Assembly (NCBI RefSeq): GCF_019693445.1
Contig: NZ_JAHRBL010000021.1
Location: 1-40,718 of the forward strand
Direction of reading: 5' to 3'
DNA length: 40,718 nucleotides
From: Deinococcus aquaedulcis
GTDB lineage: Bacteria > Deinococcota > Deinococci > Deinococcales > Deinococcaceae
The notes below the pieces were generated by a model. That model was not told the origin of the DNA. It searched no databases and saw only the letters and a list, made by a program, of their open reading frames with translations. The position numbers and the translations under genes are program-made. Positions 7,854 to 15,222 of this stretch are shown here, piece after piece (position 1 is the first letter of the stretch; each line of letters begins with the position of its first letter).

Positions 7854-8969
7854 TCACCTGAAAGTCACAAGAGCGGTGTCCGGCATCTGGTGTGCTGGCA
7901 CCGTTCTACCGTCGGGCTTGATTACCGTGATGTGATTGCTGTCACGCAGCTGTTTCAGCGTCGCTTTGTAATCTTTCTCGACATAGGGAGAGCGGGGGTT
8001 CGCGGCGTCATGTTCTACGATGATCTGCTGCACGGCGAGGGTGCGCCCAGCGAACTTACGACATAGCTCGTCTCCCAAGAGAAAATGCCCATTGAATAGC
8101 CCCCCCTGCAACGCGTGAGGGTTAAACTCGAAACTCCCTCCAGCACGATCCGTTCGCATACTGGCCATAACCTCGCGAATGATTTTGCGAGCCCGCGCAT
8201 TCTTGGACACGAAGACCAGGTAATGGCTGGTTCGGTCTCGATCACCAAATTTGAATTCAAACGGCACAACAAAGTGCTGAGGAAAGCCGCCACGCTCCAG
8301 CTGAGTCCAAAGGTGATCTGTGATGATCGCTTGCCGCTGGGGAGGAGCCGTTATGGACTGAATTTTGGCCTGAAGTTGTCCGTAGCTTTGCGTGCCCAAC
8401 AGAATCTCGGGCTGACGACGAATGTGAAGATCTGGATGATTTAATTCGGGGTTAAACCGGTTGTAGTTGAAGAAGAACAACAAATCATTGCCATGCTCAC
8501 GCACAATGCGGTCCAGATCATCGAACGTGAAACCACCATATCCAAAAGGGTCGAGAAAATACAAAGCGGGGTATGGCTGAATCCAAGCCCTGACGTTTTC
8601 CGCGGTGACCCTTTCACTGGTAATACTGACTCTTTGACAGATTAGGTCCCACGCGGGATGAGTTTCCATCGCTGCCTGCAAGCTGGCCGCGTGGGCAGGG
8701 TCTGCATCATTGAAATGCAGATGTAACGTTGAGGTCAATGTCGGAAACTCGGCCACCAGATCGAGAATTTGAAGAGGAGTTGACGGAAACTCTTCTCCAG
8801 CTTCATTCACAAACTTGCCAGGCCCACAAAACAGGTCCACGTACCCCACCTTCGGTACGCGCTTGGTCATGATGTCGAGCCAAGGCTTGAAATACTTGAC
8901 CACGATAGTGGTCTTGATTTTGGAGGCCAGGCGTTGGGAGTCGTTAAAGAAGTCGTCTGGGGCGGGCAA
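7854..8969 (-). CDS. tcmP: Three-Cys-motif partner protein TcmP
   Basis: A 371-residue protein of the TcmP family, known only as the partner of Gp37/Gp68-type proteins. The N-terminal half has methyltransferase-like features: YVDLFCGPGKF (residues about 43-53) as a nucleotide/SAM-binding loop, HFNDADP as a following strand, and YFLDPFGYGGF as a possible catalytic DPFG motif. The C-terminal third (VEKDYKATLKQLRDSNHITVI) looks like a winged helix. The start codon is TTG 8969 with AGGAGG 8 bp upstream, in step with the conserved N-terminus. It converges on the Gp37/Gp68 gene with two bases between stops. An unusual RNA or DNA modification role is often supposed but unproven. Confidence 0.9.
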   Translation of the reverse strand: MPAPDDFFNDSQRLASKIKTTIVVKYFKPWLDIMTKRVPKVGYVDLFCGPGKFVNEAGEEFPSTPLQILDLVAEFPTLTSTLHLHFNDADPAHAASLQAAMETHPAWDLICQRVSITSERVTAENVRAWIQPYPALYFLDPFGYGGFTFDDLDRIVREHGNDLLFFFNYNRFNPELNHPDLHIRRQPEILLGTQSYGQLQAKIQSITAPPQRQAIITDHLWTQLERGGFPQHFVVPFEFKFGDRDRTSHYLVFVSKNARARKIIREVMASMRTDRAGGSFEFNPHALQGGLFNGHFLLGDELCRKFAGRTLAVQQIIVEHDAANPRSPYVEKDYKATLKQLRDSNHITVIKPDGRTVPAHQMPDTALVTFR

Positions 8970-9159
8970 AGGCGGGTCCTCCTGAAATGGCTACGCGCAA
9001 TTTGGTCAATAGGCTGTGCTGTGGGTCTGGCGTTCAGTATGAAACATAAGAGCCAGCGGTGCTGAAGTTTTGCATCGGTTCGAACGAAACCACGGGCAAC
9101 GGTCGATTTCCTGACGCTCAACAATGCGACCACGGGCAAGCACACCGTCTCCGCTGAGG

Positions 9160-9426
9160 TTAGACACGCTGCTCTTCATGGCACGGCTCGATAAATTCCA
9201 CGTCCAGCCAGTATTCCGCGTCGCCGGTGTCTTCACCCGCCTCGCGCAGCGCCTGGCGCCAGACTGTCCAGGCGGACTCGCGGGCCTCCTCGTGGCAGCC
9301 CAGATAATCCGCCAGCGCCTGGCGCGTCTCGGCGCTGGGCGCGTCCACGTCCTGGCCCTGATCGGCGCGGTAGGCCAGGTCCAGCAGGTCAGCGAGTTCA
9401 ACAGGGGAGAGGGCCGCTGGGTGCAT
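9160..9426 (-). CDS. Small hypothetical protein, family member 1
   Basis: An 88-residue acidic protein (starts MHPAALSPVELADLL). Its C-terminal part, with S-x-W-x-x-W spacing then WLDVEFIEPCHEE, resembles the C-terminus of the protein at 16386-16664 (RLDISFVAPLHDD), so the window holds two members of one small family. No function is recognised. The ATG at 9426 is preceded at the right distance by TAACCT, giving TANNNT-N6-ATG, the layout of a leaderless transcript. That -10 overlaps the opposing -10 of the nuclease gene. Confidence 0.75.
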   Translation of the reverse strand: MHPAALSPVELADLLDLAYRADQGQDVDAPSAETRQALADYLGCHEEARESAWTVWRQALREAGEDTGDAEYWLDVEFIEPCHEEQRV

Positions 9427-9432
9427 GCGGCC

Positions 9433-9442
9433 AGGTTACGCT
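9433..9442. promoter_or_regulatory. Overlapping divergent leaderless -10 elements
   Basis: The ten bases AGGTTACGCT hold two -10 hexamers in opposite directions that share two base pairs. TACGCT (9437-9442) is followed by six bases and ATG 9449; on the other strand TAACCT (9438-9433) is followed by six bases and ATG 9426. TANNNT six to seven bases before the start codon is the leaderless promoter layout known in Deinococcus. No good -35 is visible on either side. Confidence 0.7.
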
Positions 9443-9448
9443 GACGCC

Positions 9449-10099
9449 ATGCCCCGCCTCTTGCCCCTGCTCCTTGCGCTGAGCTTCACTGCCTCTGCCC
9501 AGGTGCCCGCCAGCATCACGGGGATTCCCACGGTCACCGATGGGGACACCCTGCAAATTCGCGGGACGAAGATCCGCCTCTGGGGGGTGGACGCGCCGGA
9601 GTCCAGTCAGACCTGCACGCGGAGCGGCCAGGTGTACGGCTGCGGACGGGCGGCGGCCAACGCCCTGGCGCAGCTGGTGCGCAACAAAAATGTCACCTGC
9701 ACCCGCAAGGACACCGACCGATACGGGCGCATGGTGGCGGTCTGCACCGTGGGCGCCGTGGAGGTCAACCGCTGGCTGGTGCAGCAGGGCTGGGCGCTGC
9801 CGTATCTCCAGTACGGCGGCCAGGTGTATGTGGGCAGCGCCCAGCAGGCCAAGGCGGCAAAGAAAGGCGTCTATGCCGGCACCTACCAGGACCCCTGGGC
9901 CTACCGCCAAAACCCCAGCAACCCGGCGACGGCGGGCACCCCCCGGCCCAGCACCCCGGCCACGCCCCCGGCGCCCAGCAACATCAGCTATGCCAACTGC
10001 GCAGCGGTGCGGGCGGCGGGCAAGGCCCCGCTGCTGCGGGGCCAGCCGGGCTACGCCCCGAAGCTGGACCGGGACGGTGATGGGGTGGCGTGCGAATGA
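9449..10099 (+). CDS. Secreted thermonuclease-like nuclease with excalibur domain
   Basis: A 216-residue exported nuclease. Residues 1-18 form a signal peptide (hydrophobic LLPLLLALSF, cleavage near ASA-QV). Residues about 25-145 are a staphylococcal-nuclease domain: D31 in TDGDT, R43 in KIRLWG, D48 and E51 in VDAPES, and R91/R94 in DRYGR match its metal and catalytic residues. A Pro/Thr-rich linker (156-177) leads to an excalibur calcium-binding domain ending DRDGDGVACE. It probably degrades extracellular DNA or RNA in a calcium-dependent way. Start ATG 9449 is fixed by the leaderless promoter TACGCT; the ORF extends upstream, but that part overlaps the opposing gene. A 50-residue membrane peptide gene overlaps its stop. 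Confidence 0.93.
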   Translation: MPRLLPLLLALSFTASAQVPASITGIPTVTDGDTLQIRGTKIRLWGVDAPESSQTCTRSGQVYGCGRAAANALAQLVRNKNVTCTRKDTDRYGRMVAVCTVGAVEVNRWLVQQGWALPYLQYGGQVYVGSAQQAKAAKKGVYAGTYQDPWAYRQNPSNPATAGTPRPSTPATPPAPSNISYANCAAVRAAGKAPLLRGQPGYAPKLDRDGDGVACE

Positions 10100-10248
10100 A
10101 GCGCGGGCGCTTGCCGCGCGCCGCCTGGCAACGGGAGCTGCTGCGGATGGCCTTGGCCCTGAGCGCCGCAGTGTTGATGGGGGGCCTGTGCGCATTGGCG
10201 ACCTGGGGCGTGCTGCACTGGGTCATTGCGAACGCCGCCAGACCGTAA
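10096..10248 (+). CDS. Small single-pass membrane protein
   Basis: A 50-residue ORF whose ATG overlaps the nuclease stop codon as ATGA, so it should be translationally coupled to the nuclease. The N-terminus is basic (MKRGRLPRAAWQRELLR), followed by one hydrophobic helix (MALALSAAVLMGGLCALATW) and a short tail (GVLHWVIANAARP), giving an N-in membrane anchor. I do not recognise a family. Coupling suggests a role alongside nuclease export, but this is inference. Confidence 0.55.
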   Translation: MKRGRLPRAAWQRELLRMALALSAAVLMGGLCALATWGVLHWVIANAARP

Positions 10249-10257
10249 GCGCCAGGC

Positions 10258-10539
10258 TCAGGCCACGCGGGCACCGGGGCGGCGGTAAAGGGTCATCCAC
10301 CCCGAGGGCAGGCGCTGGTGCAAGACCACGGGCACCTGACCGGCAGGGCAGAGTGGCAAGGTGGCCAGGTCAGTCAGCAGGCGCGTTTGGGCAACCTGCA
10401 GCACCTCGGGCGTGCAAGGCACGGCCAGGGCGGCGGCGCCGGCGCGCTCGCCGGCGCGCAGGATGATCAGGGTGCGGCCAGCGTTGGTGTCGGTGGTGAA
10501 AGTCGCGCCGGGTGGAAGGATCAGAGTGGGCCTGGACAC
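10258..10539 (-). CDS. Hypothetical protein with leaderless promoter
   Basis: A 93-residue protein (starts MSRPTLILPPGATFTT) without signal peptide, membrane helix or recognised domain. The alternating hydrophobic pattern (TLIILRAGER, VPVVLHQRLPSGWMTLYRR) suggests a small beta fold. GTG 10539 is chosen because TAGGCT sits exactly six bases upstream, matching the other leaderless starts here. It converges on the small membrane-protein gene with nine bases between stops. Confidence 0.65.
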   Translation of the reverse strand: MSRPTLILPPGATFTTDTNAGRTLIILRAGERAGAAALAVPCTPEVLQVAQTRLLTDLATLPLCPAGQVPVVLHQRLPSGWMTLYRRPGARVA

Positions 10540-10545
10540 GCGCCC

Positions 10546-10551
10546 AGCCTA
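10546..10551 (-). promoter_or_regulatory. Leaderless -10 (TAGGCT) for 10539
   Basis: TAGGCT on the minus strand, six bases before GTG 10539. The same hexamer at the same distance precedes the next gene (10819), which supports both starts. Confidence 0.6.
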
Positions 10552-10612
10552 GCGGGTGACCCCTAGTTCATCCCGAGCCGGACGCTCGTGGTCCCTTCAG
10601 GTGGTCTGGCCC

Positions 10613-10819
10613 TTACTTCTTTAGCCAGGTCTGCAGATCGTTCCAGCCCCCCGTGCCGTACCCGTCAGACACCTCGCCATGCAGCTGGCGCCGCTGCCAG
10701 GTGCCGCCTTCGCGGGTCATGGTGGCCAGGGGGCCGCTCTGCCGGGGCGCATGGTACAGGGTGCGCTCGGAGGTGGTCTGGGGATCACTGGGCAGTGGGC
10801 GGCCGGGCTGAAACGTCAC
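10613..10819 (-). CDS. Small hypothetical protein with leaderless promoter
   Basis: A 68-residue hydrophilic protein (starts MTFQPGRPLPSD, ends WNDLQTWLKK) rich in Gly, Thr and Arg, without recognised motifs. GTG 10819 is supported by TAGGCT exactly six bases upstream (10826-10831), the same arrangement as the downstream gene at 10539. A short spacer of about 70 bp separates the two, each with its own promoter, so they are probably expressed independently. Confidence 0.55.
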   Translation of the reverse strand: MTFQPGRPLPSDPQTTSERTLYHAPRQSGPLATMTREGGTWQRRQLHGEVSDGYGTGGWNDLQTWLKK

Positions 10820-10825
10820 GCCCTG

Positions 10826-10831
10826 AGCCTA
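10826..10831 (-). promoter_or_regulatory. Leaderless -10 (TAGGCT) for 10819
   Basis: TAGGCT on the minus strand, six bases before GTG 10819; identical to the -10 of the neighbouring leaderless gene at 10539. Confidence 0.55.
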
Positions 10832-11081
10832 GCGTCTCTGACCTGCGCCGCAGGCCAATGTCAGGCGGCGCGAACTGAAGCAGAAGAGGACTTGCGTTCT
10901 GCTATGTCGTCAGTTCGCTCTGTGAACTCACGCTCTAATCGGGGAGGGGAGGAAGGCACCCGAACCGCATTCACTGTCCTATGAAGGGTGGCTATGCGCA
11001 CGCTCAAGCTCAACTCAAGGCGCGGTCTTGACCGGACCGTGAGTTTCAAAGAAGCCGGGCATGCAGGCTAGAGACGGCACT
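10832..11081. other. Intergenic; ancestral upstream region of the 16210 gene
   Basis: No convincing gene. A 62-codon minus-strand ORF (10861-11049) has Arg/Ser-rich composition and no start signals. If the transposon 11091-16170 and one copy of its target duplication are removed, this stretch joins directly to the small membrane-protein ORF at 16210, so it may hold that gene's original promoter; TTGACC lies near 11028. Confidence 0.4.
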
Positions 11082-11090
11082 GGGCCAGAC
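11082..11090. repeat. 9-bp target site duplication, left (outer element)
   Basis: GGGCCAGAC immediately left of the inverted repeat at 11091. The identical nine bases follow the inverted repeat ending at 16170, showing that everything between moved as one unit. Confidence 0.9.
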
Positions 11091-11153
11091 CTGACTACCT
11101 CTCAAAACGTGAGGGAGGCGTGAGAAGTCGGCTCCAGTACAGTGTTTTCTGCG

Positions 11154-12170
11154 ATGAACAACACTCGGAGCCGACCCCCACACGATACCCTACACGCCGC
11201 CCTGAAGGCGGCGTTCGTTCTTGACGCACGTCGCCTCGCCGTCCTCACGGCCCTCGTCCTCGCCATCGTGCAAGCACGAAGCGTCGTGCTATACACGCTT
11301 AAAAACCACGTCGCCTTGTCTGGTACCCGCGCTGTCCGTTACCAGCGTCTGCTTCGCTTCGTGCGATTCACCATGCCTGACGGCTTGTACACGGCGTTCG
11401 TCCTCAAGCTCCTCCCGCCCGGCGACCTCTGGCTCATCCTTGACCGCACCAACTGGAAGCTCGGAAAAAGCGATGTCAACATCTTGCTGCTTTCAGCCAC
11501 TTGGAAGTCGTTTAGCTTTCCCCTGCTTTGGATCCTCTTGCCCCACGGCGGCAGTAGCGCTCAAGTTGACCGCAACGCGCTGTTGGCGCGCTTTCTCGCT
11601 TTACGAGGCGAGCGCAAGGTCGCAGGTGTGCTTGCAGACCGGGAGTTCGTCGGACGCGACTGGTTCACGTTGCTCGACCAAAACGGTATCGCTCCTTGCA
11701 TCCGATTGCAAGCGATATCGAAGCTGAACGGCGTGCCCGTGTGGGCGTGTTTCCGCAAGCTTCAGAAGGGCGAGGTGCGCGTGTGGCATTCCAAGGCCGA
11801 GGTCTACGGCGTCAAGTTGCGCGTCCTGGCGACGAAGAACGCCGCTGGGGAGATGCTCTATCTCGCCTACCAGGGCTTCTCTGGCCCGAACTTGCGGCGC
11901 TACGCGATGCGGTGGCAGTGCGAGAACTTGCACGCTGCTCTGAAGACCCGCGGCTTCAATCTCGAAGATACTGGCTTGATGAGGGCCACTCGACTCTCGA
12001 CCTTGCTCGTCGCCGTCTCGCTTGCCTTCGTCTGGTCGTGTCTCACAGGCGAGTTCGTCGCCGCACGGCAGCAGGTGAAGCGCAAAAAGCACGGCTACGC
12101 CGAGATCAGCGTCTTTCGGCTCGGCCTCGACACCCTACAAGACCTAACTACCAGTCAAAACTCGGCATAG
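11154..12170 (+). pseudogene. IS4-family transposase, 3' end displaced by nested insertion
   Basis: A DDE transposase of the IS4 family: Asp in ILDRTNWKLG, Asp in LADREFVG, and a perfect Y-x2-R-x3-E-x6-K signature (YAMRWQCENLHAALK). ATG 11154 matches the start of the second copy at 14016. The native frame runs to LQD at 12143, where a second element has inserted; the ORF then reads eight foreign residues from that element's end. The true C-terminus (LLLHPSP...PRFEG, stop within the terminal repeat) now lies at 14088-14156. Only about 20 terminal residues are lost, so the truncated protein keeps the full catalytic core and could still have some activity. Confidence 0.9.
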
Positions 12171-12270
12171 AAGGTAGAACGTCCCCTGGATGGGCGCCGA
12201 GAGCGCTTTGATCGACTGCGTTCTTGCGCTTCCGCTTGACAGTCGCACACCCATAGTCGAAAGTAGGAGC

Positions 12271-12579
12271 ATGCCTCGCGGAATGCGTCTGACCCCCAAT
12301 GCCCTGCGGGTGCTGGCCCTGCTGTACCACGACACTGAACCGCACTACGGTCTCTCCCTCTCCAAAACGCTCAGTCTGGGCAGTGGAACGCTCTATCCCA
12401 TCCTGGACAAACTCGAAGACGCCGGTTTGCTCACCGGAACCTGGGAAGACATTGACCCTCATCTCGCAGGCCGTCGTCCTCGACGCTTCTATAGCCTCAC
12501 AGGTGAAGGCATGCGCACCTTTGAGAGAGAGCGACATGCGCTTCTCGCCACTCTGCAAGGAGGCGTTCCCCATGCTTAA
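12271..12579 (+). CDS. PadR-family transcriptional regulator (IS cargo)
   Basis: A 102-residue winged-helix regulator. The N-terminal domain has the PadR pattern: LTPNALRVLALLYHDTEPHYGLSLSK, then GSGTLYPILDKLEDAGLLTG and, after the wing, RRFYSLTGEGMRTFERE. The start is ATG 12271, with AGTAGGAGC just upstream; an ATG five codons on is possible. A TTGACA lies near 12236 without a clear -10 at normal spacing. The next gene overlaps its 3' end and encodes a membrane protein, a common arrangement in which PadR represses the membrane partner. Both genes are carried inside the nested IS element. Confidence 0.88.
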   Translation: MPRGMRLTPNALRVLALLYHDTEPHYGLSLSKTLSLGSGTLYPILDKLEDAGLLTGTWEDIDPHLAGRRPRRFYSLTGEGMRTFERERHALLATLQGGVPHA

Positions 12580-12943
12580 CATCCTGTATGGCGTGCTGAT
12601 CCTGTTGTCTCTTGCGTTACTCGGTCTCCTGATTGAACGTCTGATCATCCACCGCGCTGAACGATGGCTTCTCGCTCTCGCGCAGCATCTTCCCAAGCGC
12701 CGAGAGATTCGGGCGCAGGAATGGCTCACACATCTGGACGAATTCGAGACCCCATGGCAGATCCTCGCGTTCGTCGTGGGCTGTGGTGTGGCGACCCTCC
12801 AGGCGCAGGAAAATCATCTGCGCGCATTTGTTCAACTGATCATGGCCGCTGTGAAATGGCTTTTGTTGGTTCCTGTCCGAGTCGTCCTGTTCTTTCGAAT
12901 CAAAGAAGAGGACCTCAAGGGTGCGCCTTGGTATGGACCATGA
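12572..12943 (+). CDS. Three-helix membrane protein paired with PadR
   Basis: A 123-residue membrane protein. Helix 1 is ILYGVLILLSLALLGLLIE near the N-terminus, helix 2 around WQILAFVVGCGVATL and helix 3 in LIMAAVKWLLLVPVRVVLFF. A charged stretch (HRAERWLLALAQHLPKRREIRAQEWLTHL) lies between helices 1 and 2. ATG 12572 overlaps the end of the PadR gene and has AAGGAGG 7 bp upstream, giving a coupled two-gene operon. I do not recognise a named family. It is IS cargo, 7 bp from the degenerate end region of the adjacent transposase gene. Confidence 0.75.
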   Translation: MLNILYGVLILLSLALLGLLIERLIIHRAERWLLALAQHLPKRREIRAQEWLTHLDEFETPWQILAFVVGCGVATLQAQENHLRAFVQLIMAAVKWLLLVPVRVVLFFRIKEEDLKGAPWYGP

Positions 12944-12949
12944 CACCTC

Positions 12950-14016
12950 GACGAACATTCGAAGCTCAGCATGAGGGCCTGGCGGGCCCGCCAAGATGAA
13001 GGCGACGGGTGGAGCAGAAGATCTTGGAGATGATCAAGGCCCAGTCGGAACACGGACACCATGCGGTGTCCGTGTTTCTTCCGTTTTACGGGCTGCTTGG
13101 CGGCCAGGAGCTGACCCGTGACGCAGGCCCAGATAAAGGCAACGGATACGCAGGTGAGCAAGGTTGACACGCGCTCGGCCTGCGTCAGACCGGTGTCTTC
13201 CAGGTTGAAGCCTCTGGTCTTGAGCGCGGCGTGCAAATTTTCCGCCTGCCAGCGCTGAGCATAGCGGTGGAGATTGACGGAAGCGTGGCCACGGTACGCC
13301 AGATACAGGACGTCTCCAGCCGCATTTTTGGTGGCACACAGGCGCAAAGACACGCCTTAGACCACCATCCGGCGGTGCCAGCGGCGCACCTCGCCCGTCT
13401 GGAGCTTTTTGAAGCAGGCCCAGACCGGCAGTTTGCCAGTTCCGATGGTGGCTGTGGCCGGGAGGCGGATACAGGGTGCAATGCCGTGCGCCTCCAAAAA
13501 CGTGAACCACGTCGTGCCAATGAACTCTCGGTCTGCCAACAGGCTCTGAATAGACCGGTCTGGACAGCACGTGAGAAACCGGGTCAGGAGCGCTTCGCGC
13601 ACCTGTTGCGAACTGCTTCCCCCATGGGGGAGCAGCGTCCACATCAGCGGCAGACTGAAGCCGTCCCACACGACAGAGAGCAGCAGAATATTGATGTCCT
13701 GTTTGCCCAGCTTCCAGTTTGTCCGGTCCAGAATGAGGTGCAACTCGCCGTCTGGGAGGAAGGACAGCGCAAAGCGTGCAAAGAGATGATCGGGAAACTC
13801 GAAGCGCACAAAGCGCCGCAACCGCTGATACCGCGTGTCAAGAGAACCGGGCAAATGAACATGGGTCTTCAGCGTGTACAACACGACACTGCGGGCTTGC
13901 ACCATGGCCAGGACCAGGGCCGCCAACACCTCAAGGCGCCGGGCGTCGATAGGAAACGCAGATCGCAGCGCGGTCTGCAAGGTATCGTAGGGGTGTCGGC
14001 TCTGACGTGTCTTCAT
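12950..14016 (-). pseudogene. IS4-family transposase with internal stop (nested copy)
   Basis: A second IS4-type transposase, clearly homologous to the copy at 11154-12170 (shared ILDRTNWKLGKQDINILLL, LADREFIG and the YREK-type stretch YAQRWQAENLHAALK). The frame is broken by a single in-frame TAA at 13357-13359, where the sister copy has Tyr (VYG). The rest of the frame is open and aligned, so this is a nonsense mutation and not a frameshift. The 3' end runs past the normal stop because the original right terminal repeat has decayed. It can no longer make a full transposase unless the stop is read through, so the element probably depended on a related transposase in trans. Confidence 0.85.
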
Positions 14017-14087
14017 CGCAGAAACACGCTACTGGAGCCGACTTTTCTCTTGCCTCAGGAGTTTTGACTGGTAGTCAGCTACAAGAC

Positions 14088-14160
14088 TTGCTGCTCCACC
14101 CTTCGCCCGCGTCCTGGAGCACTCTTTCCGCTCTTATGCCGCGTTTTGAGGGGTAGTCAG
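14088..14160 (+). mobile_element. Displaced 3' end and right terminal repeat of the first IS4 copy
   Basis: After the target duplication, TTG CTG CTC CAC CCT continues the transposase frame interrupted at 12143 (LLLHPSP...) to a TAG at 14154-14156. The stop lies within the terminal repeat CGTTTTGAGGGGTAGTCAG (14142-14160), the inverse of the left end at 11091. Joining the two parts restores a complete IS of about 1126 bp. Confidence 0.9.
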
Positions 14161-15213
14161 CTAGCGATTAGCCGAAATCAACGCTAATTTCTCGTCCAAA
14201 TATATAGAAAAACAAAGATCAGCTACAAGCTCACGGAAGTGCTCTTTAATTGTAGAGCGCACTTCGCGGTCCTTGTATATGCGTATACAAGATTGACATC
14301 TATGAGCGTACATGTCTTCCCACACGATGTTTTTGTTTTTTTCCGCAGCCCAGGCTAATATTTTCTCTGGGCCTATATATTTTAGTGCAAGTTTAAACCA
14401 ATCATTTGTAGAACTTTTTATAGATTCTTCTAAAAACACTTCTCTAGTGGCAGATGAATCCTGTAATTCTGGAATCATCCTCATGCCCAAACCACAACAG
14501 GAACTAATTCGCCCGTCGCCTTGCAGAACATATGTCTGTAATACACTATCGCATCCAGTGCAAGAATCGATATTGCTCTTATTCTTTAATAATCCGCTCG
14601 GATATTCTCCTACTTTATCAGGGTTTGTCGGCATCCAAGGACTTTCAATAATCTTGAAGTATCTTTTTATAAGATCACTATCTATTAATCTATCGATTTC
14701 AAATTGTACTTTATCTTTACTTACTAAACTATTCTTATGCAGCTCAATAATAAGCACAGTTGTTAAGCGATTTGAAAGAGATGCCGAGATTGCACGATAT
14801 ATATTAGACAGAGGGATGAATTTAATATGCTGATTTCCAGTACTATAATTAATTTCATCCAGACCAGCAGCTTTCAGCTCCATTATTTTTGCATTGGCTT
14901 GGTCGTCGGAGGAGGCCCAGTGTGCATTCGTTACTAGACGTACGGGAAACCCCTTAGATTTGGCATATTTTATACTTGACACCAAACTCTCCCACTCGAT
15001 AGTAGCTTCTCCGCCCGTAAATACTATATTGCCAAAATCCAACTCCTTGGCCTGATCTATTGCAGAGATAGCAGTCTGTAAATCAATCTTGTTCTTATCA
15101 TTGGGAGAACTGAAGGTTCCACAGTATTGGCATTGGGCTGTACATTGATACGTTAACATTATAGACAGTGTTCTCTGGACGTGCCCTAACATGTAGTAAT
15201 TTTTGTGCAACAT
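14161..15213 (-). CDS. Radical SAM protein with SPASM-like C-terminus
   Basis: A 350-residue radical SAM enzyme. The cluster motif C24-x3-C28-x2-C31 sits in MLTYQCTAQCQYC, followed by the SAM-binding GGE-type motif NIVFTGGEATIEW. C-terminal cysteines (SCTGCD, SSCCGLG and CQSC) suggest SPASM or twitch auxiliary clusters, as in peptide-modifying enzymes. The gene is strikingly AT-rich against its GC-rich surroundings, and its stop codon directly abuts the terminal repeat of the IS at 14160. It starts (ATG 15213) 9 bp after the stop of a 206-residue protein, forming a two-gene operon. The most likely role is modification of a peptide or protein substrate; the neighbour is a candidate. Confidence 0.88.
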   Translation of the reverse strand: MLHKNYYMLGHVQRTLSIMLTYQCTAQCQYCGTFSSPNDKNKIDLQTAISAIDQAKELDFGNIVFTGGEATIEWESLVSSIKYAKSKGFPVRLVTNAHWASSDDQANAKIMELKAAGLDEINYSTGNQHIKFIPLSNIYRAISASLSNRLTTVLIIELHKNSLVSKDKVQFEIDRLIDSDLIKRYFKIIESPWMPTNPDKVGEYPSGLLKNKSNIDSCTGCDSVLQTYVLQGDGRISSCCGLGMRMIPELQDSSATREVFLEESIKSSTNDWFKLALKYIGPEKILAWAAEKNKNIVWEDMYAHRCQSCIRIYKDREVRSTIKEHFRELVADLCFSIYLDEKLALISANR

Positions 15214-15222
15214 AATCTACTT

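Larger units (their letters stand above)
12144..14078. mobile_element. Nested IS4-family element carrying PadR regulator and membrane protein
   Basis: A 1935-bp unit bounded by inverted repeats CTAACTACCAGTCAAAACTC (12144-12163) and GAGTTTTGACTGGTAGTCAG (14059-14078), 19 of 20 matching, and flanked by perfect 9-bp duplications CTACAAGAC (12135-12143 and 14079-14087). It is inserted in the transposase gene of the outer element. Inside are a PadR-type regulator and a three-helix membrane protein (plus strand) and an IS4-type transposase (minus strand). The transposase's own inner right end, expected near 12940, is degenerate, so the far repeat at 12144 has become the functional end and the two genes are cargo. 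Confidence 0.9.

Noticed and set aside
8970..9159. Possible small ORFs between TcmP and 9160
   Set aside because: Only antisense or very short frames without start signals; nothing supported.
10861..11049. 62-codon minus-strand ORF
   Set aside because: Arg/Ser-rich, no ribosome binding site or leaderless -10 and no coding bias.
12144..14078. Simple composite transposon made of two full IS copies
   Set aside because: The left side has only a 20-bp end followed by cargo; there is no second IS copy.
14312..14833. 173-codon plus-strand ORF opposite the radical SAM gene
   Set aside because: Antisense to a gene with complete catalytic motifs.
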